Source of the DNA: Bacillota bacterium
GTDB taxonomy: Bacteria > Bacillota > Clostridia > Oscillospirales > Acutalibacteraceae
NCBI GenBank assembly: GCA_029007015.1
Contig: JAQXHB010000072.1
Location: 1 to 24,458 of the forward strand
DNA length: 24,458 nucleotides
Direction: 5' to 3'
Part shown: piece by piece, positions 1 through 7,582 of the stretch
How the letters are laid out: each line of letters begins with the position of its first letter
Position numbering within the stretch: the first letter of the stretch is position 1
Program-made: the position numbers and the translations under genes
The notes under the pieces: generated by a model
The model's input: only the letters and a program-made list of their open reading frames with translations
What the model was told of the DNA's origin: nothing
Databases searched by the model: none

Positions 1-1158
1 AAGCAGGAGCAGGGTTCCAGCGGTAATATGCTGTTCAAAGGCACCACCACCAACTATGTCGGCTACTTCAACATATTCAACATCAACGCATACGCCCATG
101 ACGGCCGCACAGCCATCACAAACGGCGCGATTTATGCGGCGGGCAGCGGCTCATACGGCCGCCCGTGGAACACCCCATACAAGTCCATCTTGGGTGCCGC
201 ACGGTTCTTGTCAGCCGGCTATATCTCCAAGCAGCAGGACACTTTGTATTACCAAAAGTTTGATGTACTTGACGGCGGCAACGGCCGATACAGCCATGAG
301 TACATGACCAACATTTTCGCACCCAGCAGTGAAGGATACAACATGAGCAAGGCTTACAGCGATGACATGCTCAATTCTGCTCTCACATTTATCATTCCGG
401 TTTACAAAAATATGCCGGCATCCTGCCCCAAACCGACCTCGACAGGCAATAACAACAACCTGATAAAATCAATATCGGTCAGCGGATGCAATCTGACGCC
501 AACATTTAACAGATACACCACCGATTACAACATTATCGTGGACAGCAGTGTATCCAGCGTTACCGTCAGTGCAACGGCAGAGGACAGTTCGGCCAATCTG
601 ACCGGCACAGGCAAAAAGAGTCTCAATTACGGTGATAACACCGTCAAACTGGTTTGCACCTCTACAAGCGGCAAAGCGCGCGAATACACGCTGAACATAT
701 ATCGCACGCCGGGAACGGACACTCCGTCTGTAACCCCCGACCCGTCAATTGACTCTACCGTCTACACCGTCGGTGACTATATCACCGGCGTTCAGCCTGA
801 GACAAGTGTTGACACATTCATCACCAAATTGGCCGTAAGCAACGGCACAGTAAAGGTCACAGCCGCCGACAAGACGAGCAAAACTTCCGGTAATATTGCG
901 ACCGGAGACATTGTCAACATCTACAAGGGTGATTCGCTCTATGTCTCCTACCCCGTTTGTATAAAGGGCGATGTCAATGGCGACGGCAAGATAACTTCGG
1001 TTGACATGCTGGTCGTTCAGCGGCACATACTCGGTCTGACCGTCCAGAAGGACGCTACACTTAAAGCGGCCGACGCAAGCGGCGACGGCAAGATAACTTC
1101 GGTTGATATGCTGTATATTCAAAAGCATATCCTGAGACTACTGACCATCACGCAATGA
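1..1158 (+). CDS. Dockerin-bearing GH73-type endo-beta-N-acetylglucosaminidase (5' end outside window)
   Basis: The frame is open from base 1, so the N-terminus and probably the catalytic Glu lie upstream of the window; 385 codons are visible. Residues about 1-140 resemble the C-terminal half of clostridial GH73/LytG-type glucosaminidases (YFNIFNINAY, ILGAARFLSAGYI, YYQKFDVL, YSHEYMTNI), enzymes that cut peptidoglycan glycan strands outside the cell. Residues about 154-235 look like a cadherin-like beta-sandwich domain. About 250-318 is the small module often found just before dockerins (TGDIVNIYKGDSLYVSYPV). Residues 320-380 are a type I-like dockerin with two calcium loops, GDVNGDGKITSVD and ADASGDGKITSVD, each followed by a helix ending QRHIL or QKHIL. 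The next gene, 13 nt downstream, encodes a cohesin protein, suggesting an operon and possibly a binding partner. The GH73 call rests on pattern recall; the dockerin call is firm. Confidence 0.85.
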   Translation, partial: KQEQGSSGNMLFKGTTTNYVGYFNIFNINAYAHDGRTAITNGAIYAAGSGSYGRPWNTPYKSILGAARFLSAGYISKQQDTLYYQKFDVLDGGNGRYSHEYMTNIFAPSSEGYNMSKAYSDDMLNSALTFIIPVYKNMPASCPKPTSTGNNNNLIKSISVSGCNLTPTFNRYTTDYNIIVDSSVSSVTVSATAEDSSANLTGTGKKSLNYGDNTVKLVCTSTSGKAREYTLNIYRTPGTDTPSVTPDPSIDSTVYTVGDYITGVQPETSVDTFITKLAVSNGTVKVTAADKTSKTSGNIATGDIVNIYKGDSLYVSYPVCIKGDVNGDGKITSVDMLVVQRHILGLTVQKDATLKAADASGDGKITSVDMLYIQKHILRLLTITQ

Positions 1159-1171
1159 TAGGGTGAGCATA

Positions 1172-2617
1172 ATGAAAAACAGAATTATCGCAAATATTTT
1201 TTCTTTGATTTTTTGCCTGTCGCTCGTAACCGGCATGTTTGTTACCACCGCGTCGGCCGCATCTGCGACCGTTGCACCCAGCAAATCATCGGTCACCGTA
1301 GGTGACACATTCACTGTCACGGTCAAATTCTCAGGCTCCAATCTCGGCTCGGTGCAGGCTACACTCAAATATGACAGCAGCGTCATAGAATTTGTCTCCG
1401 GCGCCAATGCAAACGGCGGAGGCGGCACTGTCACAATGACCACCAGTTCCAGCAGCGGCGTGTCATCGTACAGGTTCACCATCAAGTTTACGGCCAAGGC
1501 GGCCGGCTCATCAAAACTGTCGGTGACAACATCCGAACTGATGAATTTTGATACACTGCAGAGCGTGGGCACTCCGTCGGCATCAAACAGCGTTTCGGTC
1601 GTCAGCAAAACGGCGCTGTCATCTAACAATAATCTCTCCGGTATCAAGTTGTCCTCCGGCACTCTGACTCCCGCCTTTTCGTCCGGCACCGTTTCATACA
1701 CCGTCAGCGTTCCCAACTCGGTTTCATCGGTGGTACTGACGGCCAAAGCCGCCGACTCAAATGCGAAAGTATCCATTTCGGGTTCAAACTCTCTCTCGGT
1801 CGGCACCAACACGCGCACCATCACCGTGACGGCTCAAAACGGCAGCAAAAAGACATACACTGTCAAGATAAAACGCGCCGCCAAAGAGAGCACTTCATCG
1901 GGCACACCGTCGAGTTCGACATCATCGTCGGCCACTTCGTCGGCCACTTCGTCGGGCACTTCGTCGGGCACACCATCAAATGTATCGTCGGCTGACGAGA
2001 GCATAATCGTAACTGTCGGTGAGACCGACATGATAATCTGTGAAGATTTAACCGGAGTTAAATTGCCGAGCGGCTTCACGGCCGATGTTTACAGTTACAA
2101 CGGCAAGGAAATTCCTGCCGCTGTCGGTGCCGGTGGAAAAGTTGTGATGGCCTATTTAACAAATGTTGATAAAACAGACGGCAGTTTCTATATCTACAAT
2201 GATGAAAAACTGCAGTTCTACGCCTTCAATCAACTCACATTCAGCACCGACAGTTATACATTGCTTGAGCGCAGAAAGTCGGTCGCCATTCCAGACGGTT
2301 ACAGCGAAACCACCGTGCAGATTGGCGAGCAGTCGGTGACTGCATGGCAGTCGCAAAGCGCCGACGAAAAGGATTTTTACCTGATATATGCCATGTCACC
2401 CGACGGCAACTGCGGTCTCTACCGCTACGACAGCGCCGAAGGCACACTTCAGCGATACACCGCTCCTGCGGTGCAGACGGTCGACACCGTAACTAATGAC
2501 AGCGGCATCTCATCAGCGCTTAAACCCTATGCGCTGGCGCTCGCAATCGCGGCCGCAGTTTTACTGATAACATCGACGGTCCTCGCCGTGGTGCTTGTTG
2601 TTAAACGCAACCGGTAA
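1172..2617 (+). CDS. Membrane-anchored cohesin-domain surface protein
   Basis: This 481-aa protein appears to be exported and kept on the cell surface. Residues 1-29 form a signal peptide (MKNRIIANIF..., cleavage after TASA). Residues about 33-145 match a cohesin fold (VTVGDTFTVTVKF, NLGSVQATLKYDSSVIEF, SSYRFTIKFTAK). About 154-235 is a cadherin-like beta-sandwich (LSSGTLTPAFSSGTVSYTVSVP). A Ser/Thr-rich linker at 236-275 leads to an unrecognised C-terminal domain (276-445), then one transmembrane helix (about 453-477) and a KRNR tail. There is no LPxTG motif or SLH domain. ATG at 1172 is preferred over an in-frame GTG at 1163 because AGGGTG lies 7 nt upstream and the signal peptide begins there. 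The upstream gene carries a dockerin, so this may be its scaffold. The cohesin type and binding specificity cannot be read from sequence alone. Confidence 0.85.
   Translation: MKNRIIANIFSLIFCLSLVTGMFVTTASAASATVAPSKSSVTVGDTFTVTVKFSGSNLGSVQATLKYDSSVIEFVSGANANGGGGTVTMTTSSSSGVSSYRFTIKFTAKAAGSSKLSVTTSELMNFDTLQSVGTPSASNSVSVVSKTALSSNNNLSGIKLSSGTLTPAFSSGTVSYTVSVPNSVSSVVLTAKAADSNAKVSISGSNSLSVGTNTRTITVTAQNGSKKTYTVKIKRAAKESTSSGTPSSSTSSSATSSATSSGTSSGTPSNVSSADESIIVTVGETDMIICEDLTGVKLPSGFTADVYSYNGKEIPAAVGAGGKVVMAYLTNVDKTDGSFYIYNDEKLQFYAFNQLTFSTDSYTLLERRKSVAIPDGYSETTVQIGEQSVTAWQSQSADEKDFYLIYAMSPDGNCGLYRYDSAEGTLQRYTAPAVQTVDTVTNDSGISSALKPYALALAIAAAVLLITSTVLAVVLVVKRNR
1931..1978 (+). repeat. 12-bp tandem repeat in the linker of the cohesin protein
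   Basis: Copies of gccacttcgtcg start at 1931 and 1943; ggcacttcgtcg follows at 1955 and a decayed copy at 1967. The unit is in frame and encodes Ala/Gly-Thr-Ser-Ser, extending the Ser/Thr-rich linker. Because the unit is a multiple of three, copy-number change would lengthen or shorten the linker without a frameshift. Confidence 0.85.
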
Positions 2618-2641
2618 CAAGTAAATAGGACAGCATATTTC

Positions 2642-2693
2642 AGCACAGCCGGTAATGGCAGTCAAACCGACGGCCAACCGGTTGTGCTTTTTT
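2642..2693 (+). terminator. Rho-independent terminator after the cohesin gene
   Basis: AGCACAGCCGGT (2642-2653) pairs with ACCGGTTGTGCT (2677-2688) with one G-U pair, and a six-T run follows at 2688-2693. It lies 24 bp after the cohesin stop codon and closes the autolysin-cohesin unit. Confidence 0.85.
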
Positions 2694-2752
2694 GCCGCAA
2701 TCAATATGCGTGCTGTAATTGTGATTTTATGTAAACTAAATTTGTGTTATTG

Positions 2753-2781
2753 TTGCAATCACTACGAAAAAATGTTAAAAT
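2753..2781 (+). promoter_or_regulatory. Sigma-A-type promoter for the acyltransferase gene
   Basis: TTGCAA (2753-2758) and TAAAAT (2776-2781) are separated by 17 bp, with a TGT extended -10 element (2773-2775). The gene's RBS (AAAGGAGA, 2796-2803) and ATG at 2811 follow. It lies after a terminator, so the gene is probably transcribed on its own. Confidence 0.7.
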
Positions 2782-2810
2782 GTTTCTGTTGACTGAAAGG
2801 AGAGTGCGTA

Positions 2811-3569
2811 ATGGCTCGTTCAAACAGAATACACTTGCTGGATGAAATCAGGGGCTTTATGATAATTTGCATGGTGCTCTTTCATGCCTTTTACACTATG
2901 GGATATATTTTCGGCATGGACATCGGTATTACATTGCTCAACTTCTTCGCACCGGCCGAGCCCTTTTTTGCCGCCGGATTTATTCTTATTTCGGGATACT
3001 GCTCCCGACTGAGTCACTCAAACTTAAAACGCGGAGGCCGACTGCTGTTAATTGCCCTTTTGCTCACACTGGTCACCTATCTGCTCGACCGCTACTGCGG
3101 CATGGAGGGCACGCTGATTTGCTTCGGCATACTGCACCTTTTGTCAATATGTATGCTGTTGTATGCCCTGTGCGAGCGATTTATCTCGCGTATCAACGCC
3201 TTTATCGGCGTCATAATATGTATTCTGCTGTTTGCCTTTACATTCAACATTGACAAAGGTATGCTCGGCTTCGGGGTTTACACTGTCACTCTACCGGCCG
3301 CACTGCAGAGCACTGACTGGCTGGCGCCGCTCGGTCTGCATTCTGCGTCCTTTTATTCGGCCGATTATTTTCCCATCTTGCCGTGGCTGTTTGTTTTCTT
3401 CGCGGGCTCATTTCTCGGCGTGTCGGCCAACCGACGGTTGCCCAAATTCTGCTACAATCAGCACATTCGACCGCTCGCTTACTGCGGCCGCCACACCCTC
3501 ATTATTTACATAATTCACCAGCCGGTCATATATGGTTTGGTTTGGCTGCTGCATCAAATTTTTTCATAA
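2811..3569 (+). CDS. DUF1624/HGSNAT-like integral membrane acetyltransferase-type protein
   Basis: This 252-aa multi-pass membrane protein resembles the DUF1624 group (heparan-alpha-glucosaminide N-acetyltransferase catalytic domain family). The N-terminus reads RIHLLDEIRGFMIICMVLFH, with the Asp/Arg then His arrangement typical of these membrane acyltransferases, followed by FFAAGFILISGYC. The C-terminus has PILPWLFVFFAGSFLG and RHTLIIYIIHQPVIYG, also typical. Seven or eight hydrophobic helices are visible. Such proteins are thought to move acetyl groups across the membrane to glycans, but the substrate here is unknown. It has its own promoter and a strong RBS. A bidirectional hairpin follows and malQ faces it from the other strand. 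The family call is good; the activity is inferred. Confidence 0.8.
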   Translation: MARSNRIHLLDEIRGFMIICMVLFHAFYTMGYIFGMDIGITLLNFFAPAEPFFAAGFILISGYCSRLSHSNLKRGGRLLLIALLLTLVTYLLDRYCGMEGTLICFGILHLLSICMLLYALCERFISRINAFIGVIICILLFAFTFNIDKGMLGFGVYTVTLPAALQSTDWLAPLGLHSASFYSADYFPILPWLFVFFAGSFLGVSANRRLPKFCYNQHIRPLAYCGRHTLIIYIIHQPVIYGLVWLLHQIFS

Positions 3570-3573
3570 ACTA

Positions 3574-3604
3574 AGGCCGTCAGGATACACCGTCCTGACG
3601 GCCT
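3574..3604. terminator. Bidirectional terminator hairpin between the acyltransferase gene and malQ
   Basis: AGGCCGTCAGGA (3574-3585) and TCCTGACGGCCT (3593-3604) form a perfect 12-bp stem with a 7-nt loop. Both genes end within 10 bp of it. The flanking T-runs are weak on both strands (ATTATTTATTT on plus; TTAGTTTATG on minus). Confidence 0.75.
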
Positions 3605-3610
3605 GATTAT

Positions 3611-5086
3611 TTATTTGGGCAAGCGGCAGTAGAGCGCCGTACACTCGCGTATGATACCGGCCAGCCAGTCGTTGATACAGTCGCCGCCAATGCGCCAGCA
3701 CCAGTTTTCTCCCACTGTAGACGGCGTGTTCATGCGCGCATCACTGCCCATGCCGCAATAGTCCTGAATAGGTATTATAGCCGTGTCCGCCACGCTCGAC
3801 ATTGCCGCGCGAATCATAGCCCAGTTGAGGCTGTCGCCGTCGACTGCGTGCAAGTATCTGCGCGCATACTCAATCTCGCCGCGCGGCGCCTTTTCCTCCC
3901 ACCCCAGCACGGTATCGTTGTCGTGCGTGCCGGTGTAAACGACCTGATTTCGGCGGTGATTGTGCGGCAAATATTCGCTGTCGCCGCCCGAAAATGCAAA
4001 CTGCAACACCGCCATACCCGGAAATCCCGAATGCTTTAGCAAGGCGCGCACGCTGTCGTTAAGCAGGCCCAAATCCTCAGCCAGAAGCGGCACATCACCC
4101 ATCAACTCACGCACGCGGTCGAACAGTTTCATGCGTGGGCCGGGACGCCATGTGCCGTCAGCCGCCGTCTTTGCGTCGGCCGGAATGGCATAGTACTCAT
4201 CAAACGCGCGGAAATGGTCTATGCGCACCATGTCAAATGTGTCACAGGCGTACTTTATGCGGCGGCACCACCAGTCGTAGCCGTCGCGCGCCATCACATT
4301 CCAGTCGTACAGCGGATTGCCCCACAACTGTCCGTCAGCCGAGAATGCATCAGGCGGACAGCCGGCCACCTCAGTCGGATTGCCGTCCTCGTCCAGCAAG
4401 AACTGACTGCGGCTGCTCCAAACATCGACGCTGTCGGTCGCAACATATATCGGCATGTCACCGATTATTTTAACGCCGCGCCCGTTTGCGTATTTTTTGA
4501 GCGCGTGCCATTGACTGGCGGCAAAAAACTGCTGCATCTTGTAGTACCCTATGCGGTCGCGTAGCCCATCTGCCGCAGCCTTTAGGGTCGCGGCGTCGCG
4601 GTCACGAAGATTGGCCGGCCAACTTCTCCACGAGGTACCGTGCTCATCCACGATGGACATATACAGCGCGTAATCATCTATCCAGTAGGAATTTTCACCA
4701 CAAAACTCAGCATATTCTTTCGGTTCATGACCGGCAAATTTTGAATAAGCCTTGCTCATTATCCGCAGTCGTGTGGCGGCAACCGACTCAAAATCGACCG
4801 CGTCATATCGTCTGCTTTTACCAATATTTGTCAGGTCGTCAGGGTCAATCCAGCCGTCATCAGCCAGCATATCAAGGTCGATAAAATAGGGGTTGATAGC
4901 ATAAGCAGAGGGCGACGAATAAGGCGAATTGCCATAACCGACCGGAGTAATGGGCAAAATCTGCCAATAGGCCTGTCCGGCCGTGTGCAAAAAATCGACA
5001 AATCTGTATGCTTCACTGCCGAATGTACCGATTCCGTATGGTGACGGCAGTGATGAAATGTGCATAAGTATTCCGCTTCGGCGCAT
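3611..5086 (-). CDS. malQ: 4-alpha-glucanotransferase (amylomaltase, GH77)
   Basis: This 491-aa cytoplasmic enzyme disproportionates maltodextrins by transferring alpha-1,4-glucan segments. The N-terminus RRSGILMHISSLPSPYGIG and SPYSSPSAYAINPYFIDL are GH77 hallmarks. The three catalytic carboxylates sit at expected places: D290 in MVRIDHFRAF (nucleophile), E337 in LLAEDLG (acid/base) and D389 in GTHDNDT, close to D293/E340/D395 of Thermus amylomaltase. ATG at 5086 is chosen over an upstream in-frame start at 5119 because AAAGGAG lies 9 nt before it and conserved sequence begins there. It stands alone, without glycogen or maltose genes nearby, with its own TATAAT and a shared terminator. The call is secure. 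Confidence 0.97.
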   Translation of the reverse strand: MRRSGILMHISSLPSPYGIGTFGSEAYRFVDFLHTAGQAYWQILPITPVGYGNSPYSSPSAYAINPYFIDLDMLADDGWIDPDDLTNIGKSRRYDAVDFESVAATRLRIMSKAYSKFAGHEPKEYAEFCGENSYWIDDYALYMSIVDEHGTSWRSWPANLRDRDAATLKAAADGLRDRIGYYKMQQFFAASQWHALKKYANGRGVKIIGDMPIYVATDSVDVWSSRSQFLLDEDGNPTEVAGCPPDAFSADGQLWGNPLYDWNVMARDGYDWWCRRIKYACDTFDMVRIDHFRAFDEYYAIPADAKTAADGTWRPGPRMKLFDRVRELMGDVPLLAEDLGLLNDSVRALLKHSGFPGMAVLQFAFSGGDSEYLPHNHRRNQVVYTGTHDNDTVLGWEEKAPRGEIEYARRYLHAVDGDSLNWAMIRAAMSSVADTAIIPIQDYCGMGSDARMNTPSTVGENWCWRIGGDCINDWLAGIIRECTALYCRLPK

Positions 5087-5117
5087 ATTTATAACTCCTT
5101 TGGACTGTACTGATAAC

Positions 5118-5123
5118 ATTATA
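5118..5123 (-). promoter_or_regulatory. malQ: -10 element of the malQ promoter
   Basis: A perfect TATAAT on the minus strand lies 31 bp before the malQ ATG, leaving room for a short 5' UTR with the AAAGGAG site. No good -35 hexamer is found at 16-18 bp (best TATCAT at 5141-5146), so the promoter may be weak or activator-dependent. Confidence 0.5.
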
Positions 5124-5178
5124 CAGCAATTTGTCCCACAATGATACTGTAAAATTTATTTTTTTTACAATAAAAGTG

Positions 5179-5209
5179 CAAAACCGCCCGCCGCGAGCGC
5201 GGCAGACGG
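5179..5209 (-). terminator. Terminator after the kinase-ECF-radical SAM unit
   Basis: On the minus strand CCGTCTGCCG (5209-5200) pairs with CGGCGGGCGG (5193-5184), with two G-U pairs and one more closing C-G pair, followed by TTTTGC. It lies 6 bp past the radical SAM stop codon. Confidence 0.75.
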
Positions 5210-5215
5210 CTGTTG

Positions 5216-5815
5216 CTAATCAATATATTCGCGTACTCTGAGCGGAATGTCCAGTTGCTCACACAAACTGCGGCAGGCATCGATGTCCTCCTCACTGATA
5301 ACATCGACCACGGTGAACTTAACCTTTTTGCCCAGCCGCTTGCACTCGCTGGCAAACTTCAGCACCGCATCAAATGCCGCGAGCCCAAAATCCGAATGGA
5401 CGACTGCGTCATATTTCTCGGCCGTCGGTGCGTTCAGGCTAATCGAGAAAATATCGACCGTATCACACAGTTCAGAGGCCGTCGGGCGGCCGTTGATAAG
5501 GTCTGACAAGCCATTGGTGTTAAGCCGGATTGTAAATCCCCTATCTTTTAGTATGCGGCAAATATCCAGCAGATTATCGAGCGCGCAGGTCGGCTCGCCG
5601 TATCCGCACAAAATGACATCGGTGCGTCCGGCAAAGTCAAAACTGTCAATGGCCGACTTGATTTCGTCCAATGTCGGGTCTCCGCCCAGCCACAAACTGC
5701 CAGACTGACCGATGCCGTCGCCGTTTTTGCGCAGGCAAAAGTCACATCTGCACGGACATTTATTGGTCAGATTGAGGTAAACATCACCGTCAAATTCATA
5801 CACAATATTATTCAT
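5216..5815 (-). CDS. Small radical SAM protein, TatD-associated type
   Basis: This 199-aa protein begins with a radical SAM cluster motif, CX3CX2C at C20, C24 and C27 (NKCPCRCDFC). ILCGYGEPT near residue 90 is the SAM-binding GGE-like motif, and RLNTNGL follows. It is shorter than full-barrel radical SAM enzymes and resembles the group described as 'radical SAM, TatD family-associated'; no tatD is in this window. The reaction is unknown. ATG at 5815 is chosen over 5872: it has AAAGGTGG upstream and precedes the conserved VYEFDGDVYLNLTNKC. It overlaps the 3' end of the ECF S-component gene by 8 nt, so translation is probably coupled. A terminator follows directly. Confidence 0.85.
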   Translation of the reverse strand: MNNIVYEFDGDVYLNLTNKCPCRCDFCLRKNGDGIGQSGSLWLGGDPTLDEIKSAIDSFDFAGRTDVILCGYGEPTCALDNLLDICRILKDRGFTIRLNTNGLSDLINGRPTASELCDTVDIFSISLNAPTAEKYDAVVHSDFGLAAFDAVLKFASECKRLGKKVKFTVVDVISEEDIDACRSLCEQLDIPLRVREYID

Positions 5816-6323
5816 GACCCATTCCCACCTTTTGCCTAAAGTTAAATCTATCGAGTGCAAAGCCGATTGCAATGAAAATTACACTTGATGCCGACGCCTG
5901 AATTACATTAAAAACAATGCCGGCCGCGGCTGACTGCGCACTATACAGTATGCACTCGGTCAAGAAATAGCCGACGCATGTGATAACACCCGACAGCACC
6001 GACAGCAAAACCGTCTTAACCGAAATGATGCGTTGCTGACGGCGAGCGGCCAAAAACGGCAGGGTGTTGCACGCCTTGATTACTGCGGTGAAGGGCGCCC
6101 ATACTGCTGAGCCGCACATAATATCGGCCAGAGAACCGCCAACAAGGGCGGCCAACGCCGCAAACGGCTGTGGCAGCACCGCAGATGCGATGTAAATAAA
6201 GGAATCGCCCGGATGAATATATGCGCCGCCGATGCCTATTTTAATTTGCAAAAACAAAGTGGTGGTGCATATAAGCGCCGCAAACAGCGCCGCAAAGACA
6301 ATATTTCTGATTTTTCTGGTCAT
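5808..6323 (-). CDS. ECF transporter S component, possibly for vitamin B6
   Basis: This 171-aa membrane protein matches the ECF-type S-component group (PF07155-like): RKIVFAALFAALI-type N-terminus, then IHPGDSFIYIASAVLPQPFA and GGSLADIMCGSAVWAPFTAVIKA, with about five or six hydrophobic segments. S components bind a vitamin or precursor and work with a shared EcfA/EcfA'/EcfT module encoded elsewhere. The gene begins inside the stop codon of a pyridoxamine kinase gene (ATGA overlap at 6320-6323), so vitamin B6 is the likeliest ligand, but that is context only. Other members of the group carry riboflavin or other vitamins. RBS is TGGGGAA. Confidence 0.85.
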   Translation of the reverse strand: MTRKIRNIVFAALFAALICTTTLFLQIKIGIGGAYIHPGDSFIYIASAVLPQPFAALAALVGGSLADIMCGSAVWAPFTAVIKACNTLPFLAARRQQRIISVKTVLLSVLSGVITCVGYFLTECILYSAQSAAAGIVFNVIQASASSVIFIAIGFALDRFNFRQKVGMGHE

Positions 6324-7150
6324 TTTACATTCCCCAACCTATATAGATTTTTTTCAAAATTAACGCCATGCCTGCGATCAACCGACTCACATTCGGTGTC
6401 GGCAACAGCGTCAGCGATAAACCGTGTTGCTGTGTCGACCGCCGCAGACAGCGAAGTGCGCTTGACCGCCGAGGCGGCGATAATAGATGCAAAAATGTCG
6501 CCCGTGCCCGAATAACTGCCGCCGAGACGGTCACACTCACAGTAGTGCCGCTCACCGCCAATGAGCAAATTACCGACCTTTTGTCCCGTTTGTATGCCGG
6601 TCACAATTATATTGCCGACGCCGCCGGCCAGCAGTCGCTCGCCTACACCAGCAATTCGGTTTACATAATCACTGTCGCCGCTGTGAGCGGTCAATTGGCC
6701 GTAATCGGCACCGGCCAACAGGCACAGTTCTGTTAAGTTCGGCGTGATAACATCGGCAGACATGGCCAGTTGGCGAACTGCTTCACACATTTTTCCGTCA
6801 AAACACGGGTAAATTCTGCCGTCGTCGCCCAAAACCGGGTCAACTATCAGCATGGCATCGCGATAATCACCAACAAAATTTGAAACCGTATCAATTTGGT
6901 CAATATCGGCAAAAAAGCCGGAATATATTCCGTCAAAGCGCACTCTCATATCGCGCCAACAGTCGGCAATATCGGCCATCCGTCTGCTACTGCAGTCGAT
7001 ATAATAAGAGCCAAAACCCGTCTGTGCGCTCAGTACTGCAGTCGGTAGCGGACACGCCTGAACGCCCATCACGCTGATGACCGGTATCGCCGCGGTCAGC
7101 GAACATCGACCGAAACCGGACAAATCGTTAATGACCGCAATCCTTTTCAC
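6320..7150 (-). CDS. Pyridoxamine/pyridoxal kinase (PdxK/PdxY type)
   Basis: This 276-aa ribokinase-fold enzyme phosphorylates B6 vitamers to make pyridoxal or pyridoxamine 5'-phosphate. Visible motifs: KRIAVINDLSGFGRCSLTAA at the N-terminus, PLPTAVLSAQTG (33-44), VDPVLGDDG (103-111), TPNLTE (136-141) and YSGTGD (213-218), where D218 is the expected catalytic base. The start is taken as GTG at 7150: AGGTGAT lies just upstream and the family's N-terminus begins there; the ATG at 7198 adds 16 unrelated residues. It is the first gene of a unit with an ECF S component (4-nt overlap) and a radical SAM protein, fitting vitamin B6 salvage. Confidence 0.92.
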   Translation of the reverse strand: MKRIAVINDLSGFGRCSLTAAIPVISVMGVQACPLPTAVLSAQTGFGSYYIDCSSRRMADIADCWRDMRVRFDGIYSGFFADIDQIDTVSNFVGDYRDAMLIVDPVLGDDGRIYPCFDGKMCEAVRQLAMSADVITPNLTELCLLAGADYGQLTAHSGDSDYVNRIAGVGERLLAGGVGNIIVTGIQTGQKVGNLLIGGERHYCECDRLGGSYSGTGDIFASIIAASAVKRTSLSAAVDTATRFIADAVADTECESVDRRHGVNFEKNLYRLGNVK

Positions 7151-7352
7151 CAATATCACCTGCCTTAAATTTTGGTTGCAAACACTTTTGCGGTTCAATG
7201 ACAGTATAAATGAAATGTGATTATATAAAAATGGTCAAAATTGAATTATTTTATATATCCAGATAAAGATTGCGCACTATAATTCGTTAGTTGTTTAATG
7301 ATGAAAAATCAGGGCAAGATAATAAAAATCATATAGGTGCGAGGTGAATTAC
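7151..7352. promoter_or_regulatory. AT-rich divergent intergenic region (kinase unit / small membrane protein)
   Basis: This 202-bp region separates two divergent genes and must hold promoters for both. A perfect TATAAT is present on each strand: minus at 7220-7225, 70 bp before the kinase GTG, and plus at 7278-7283, 70 bp before the small gene. Neither has a good -35 hexamer at 16-18 bp, so promoter placement is tentative. No riboswitch or other gene was recognised. Confidence 0.4.
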
Positions 7353-7529
7353 ATGAAAAAAAGCGGAATGAAGTATATTTGCTCAGCCATAATGGTTGGA
7401 GCCGCAATCGGCCTTATCGCCACTGTCAGACAGCCGCGCGGCAGTATGCGCTCGACCCGCCGCAGTGCCAAACGCGCAGTATCAGCCGTCGATGACCTGA
7501 TATGCAGTGTCAAGGATATGATGAACTAA
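7353..7529 (+). CDS. Small single-pass membrane protein of unknown function
   Basis: This 58-aa protein has a short basic N-terminus (MKKSGMK), one hydrophobic helix (about 8-27: YICSAIMVGAAIGLIATV) and a basic, then amphipathic tail (RSTRRSAKRAVSAVDDLICSVKDMM). It resembles small YtxH-like or 'DUF' membrane proteins found singly in clostridia, but no function is recognised. ATG at 7353 has GAGGTG 6 nt upstream; the in-frame GTG at 7344 is part of that RBS. It stands alone, ending at a strong bidirectional terminator. Confidence 0.7.
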   Translation: MKKSGMKYICSAIMVGAAIGLIATVRQPRGSMRSTRRSAKRAVSAVDDLICSVKDMMN

Positions 7530-7530
7530 A

Positions 7531-7564
7531 AAACCAGCCGCACGAAAAGCCGTGCGGCTGGTTT
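7531..7564. terminator. Strong bidirectional terminator
   Basis: AAACCAGCCGCACG (7531-7544) and CGTGCGGCTGGTTT (7551-7564) form a perfect 14-bp stem with a 6-nt loop. The minus strand continues with a T-run (complement of 7528-7533), the plus strand with TTTT. It ends the small membrane protein gene on plus and the yqeG-to-CD1247-like block on minus. Confidence 0.92.
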
Positions 7565-7582
7565 TAAGCAATATTCAGTCGA

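Noticed and set aside
1138..1824. 228-aa minus-strand ORF
   Set aside because: It is opposite the cohesin domain; the acidic, Val/Thr-rich translation reflects the codons of the Ser/Thr-rich protein.
5816..5872. 19-residue N-terminal extension of the radical SAM protein
   Set aside because: It runs in another frame over the conserved C-terminus of the ECF S component, and the RBS lies before ATG 5815.
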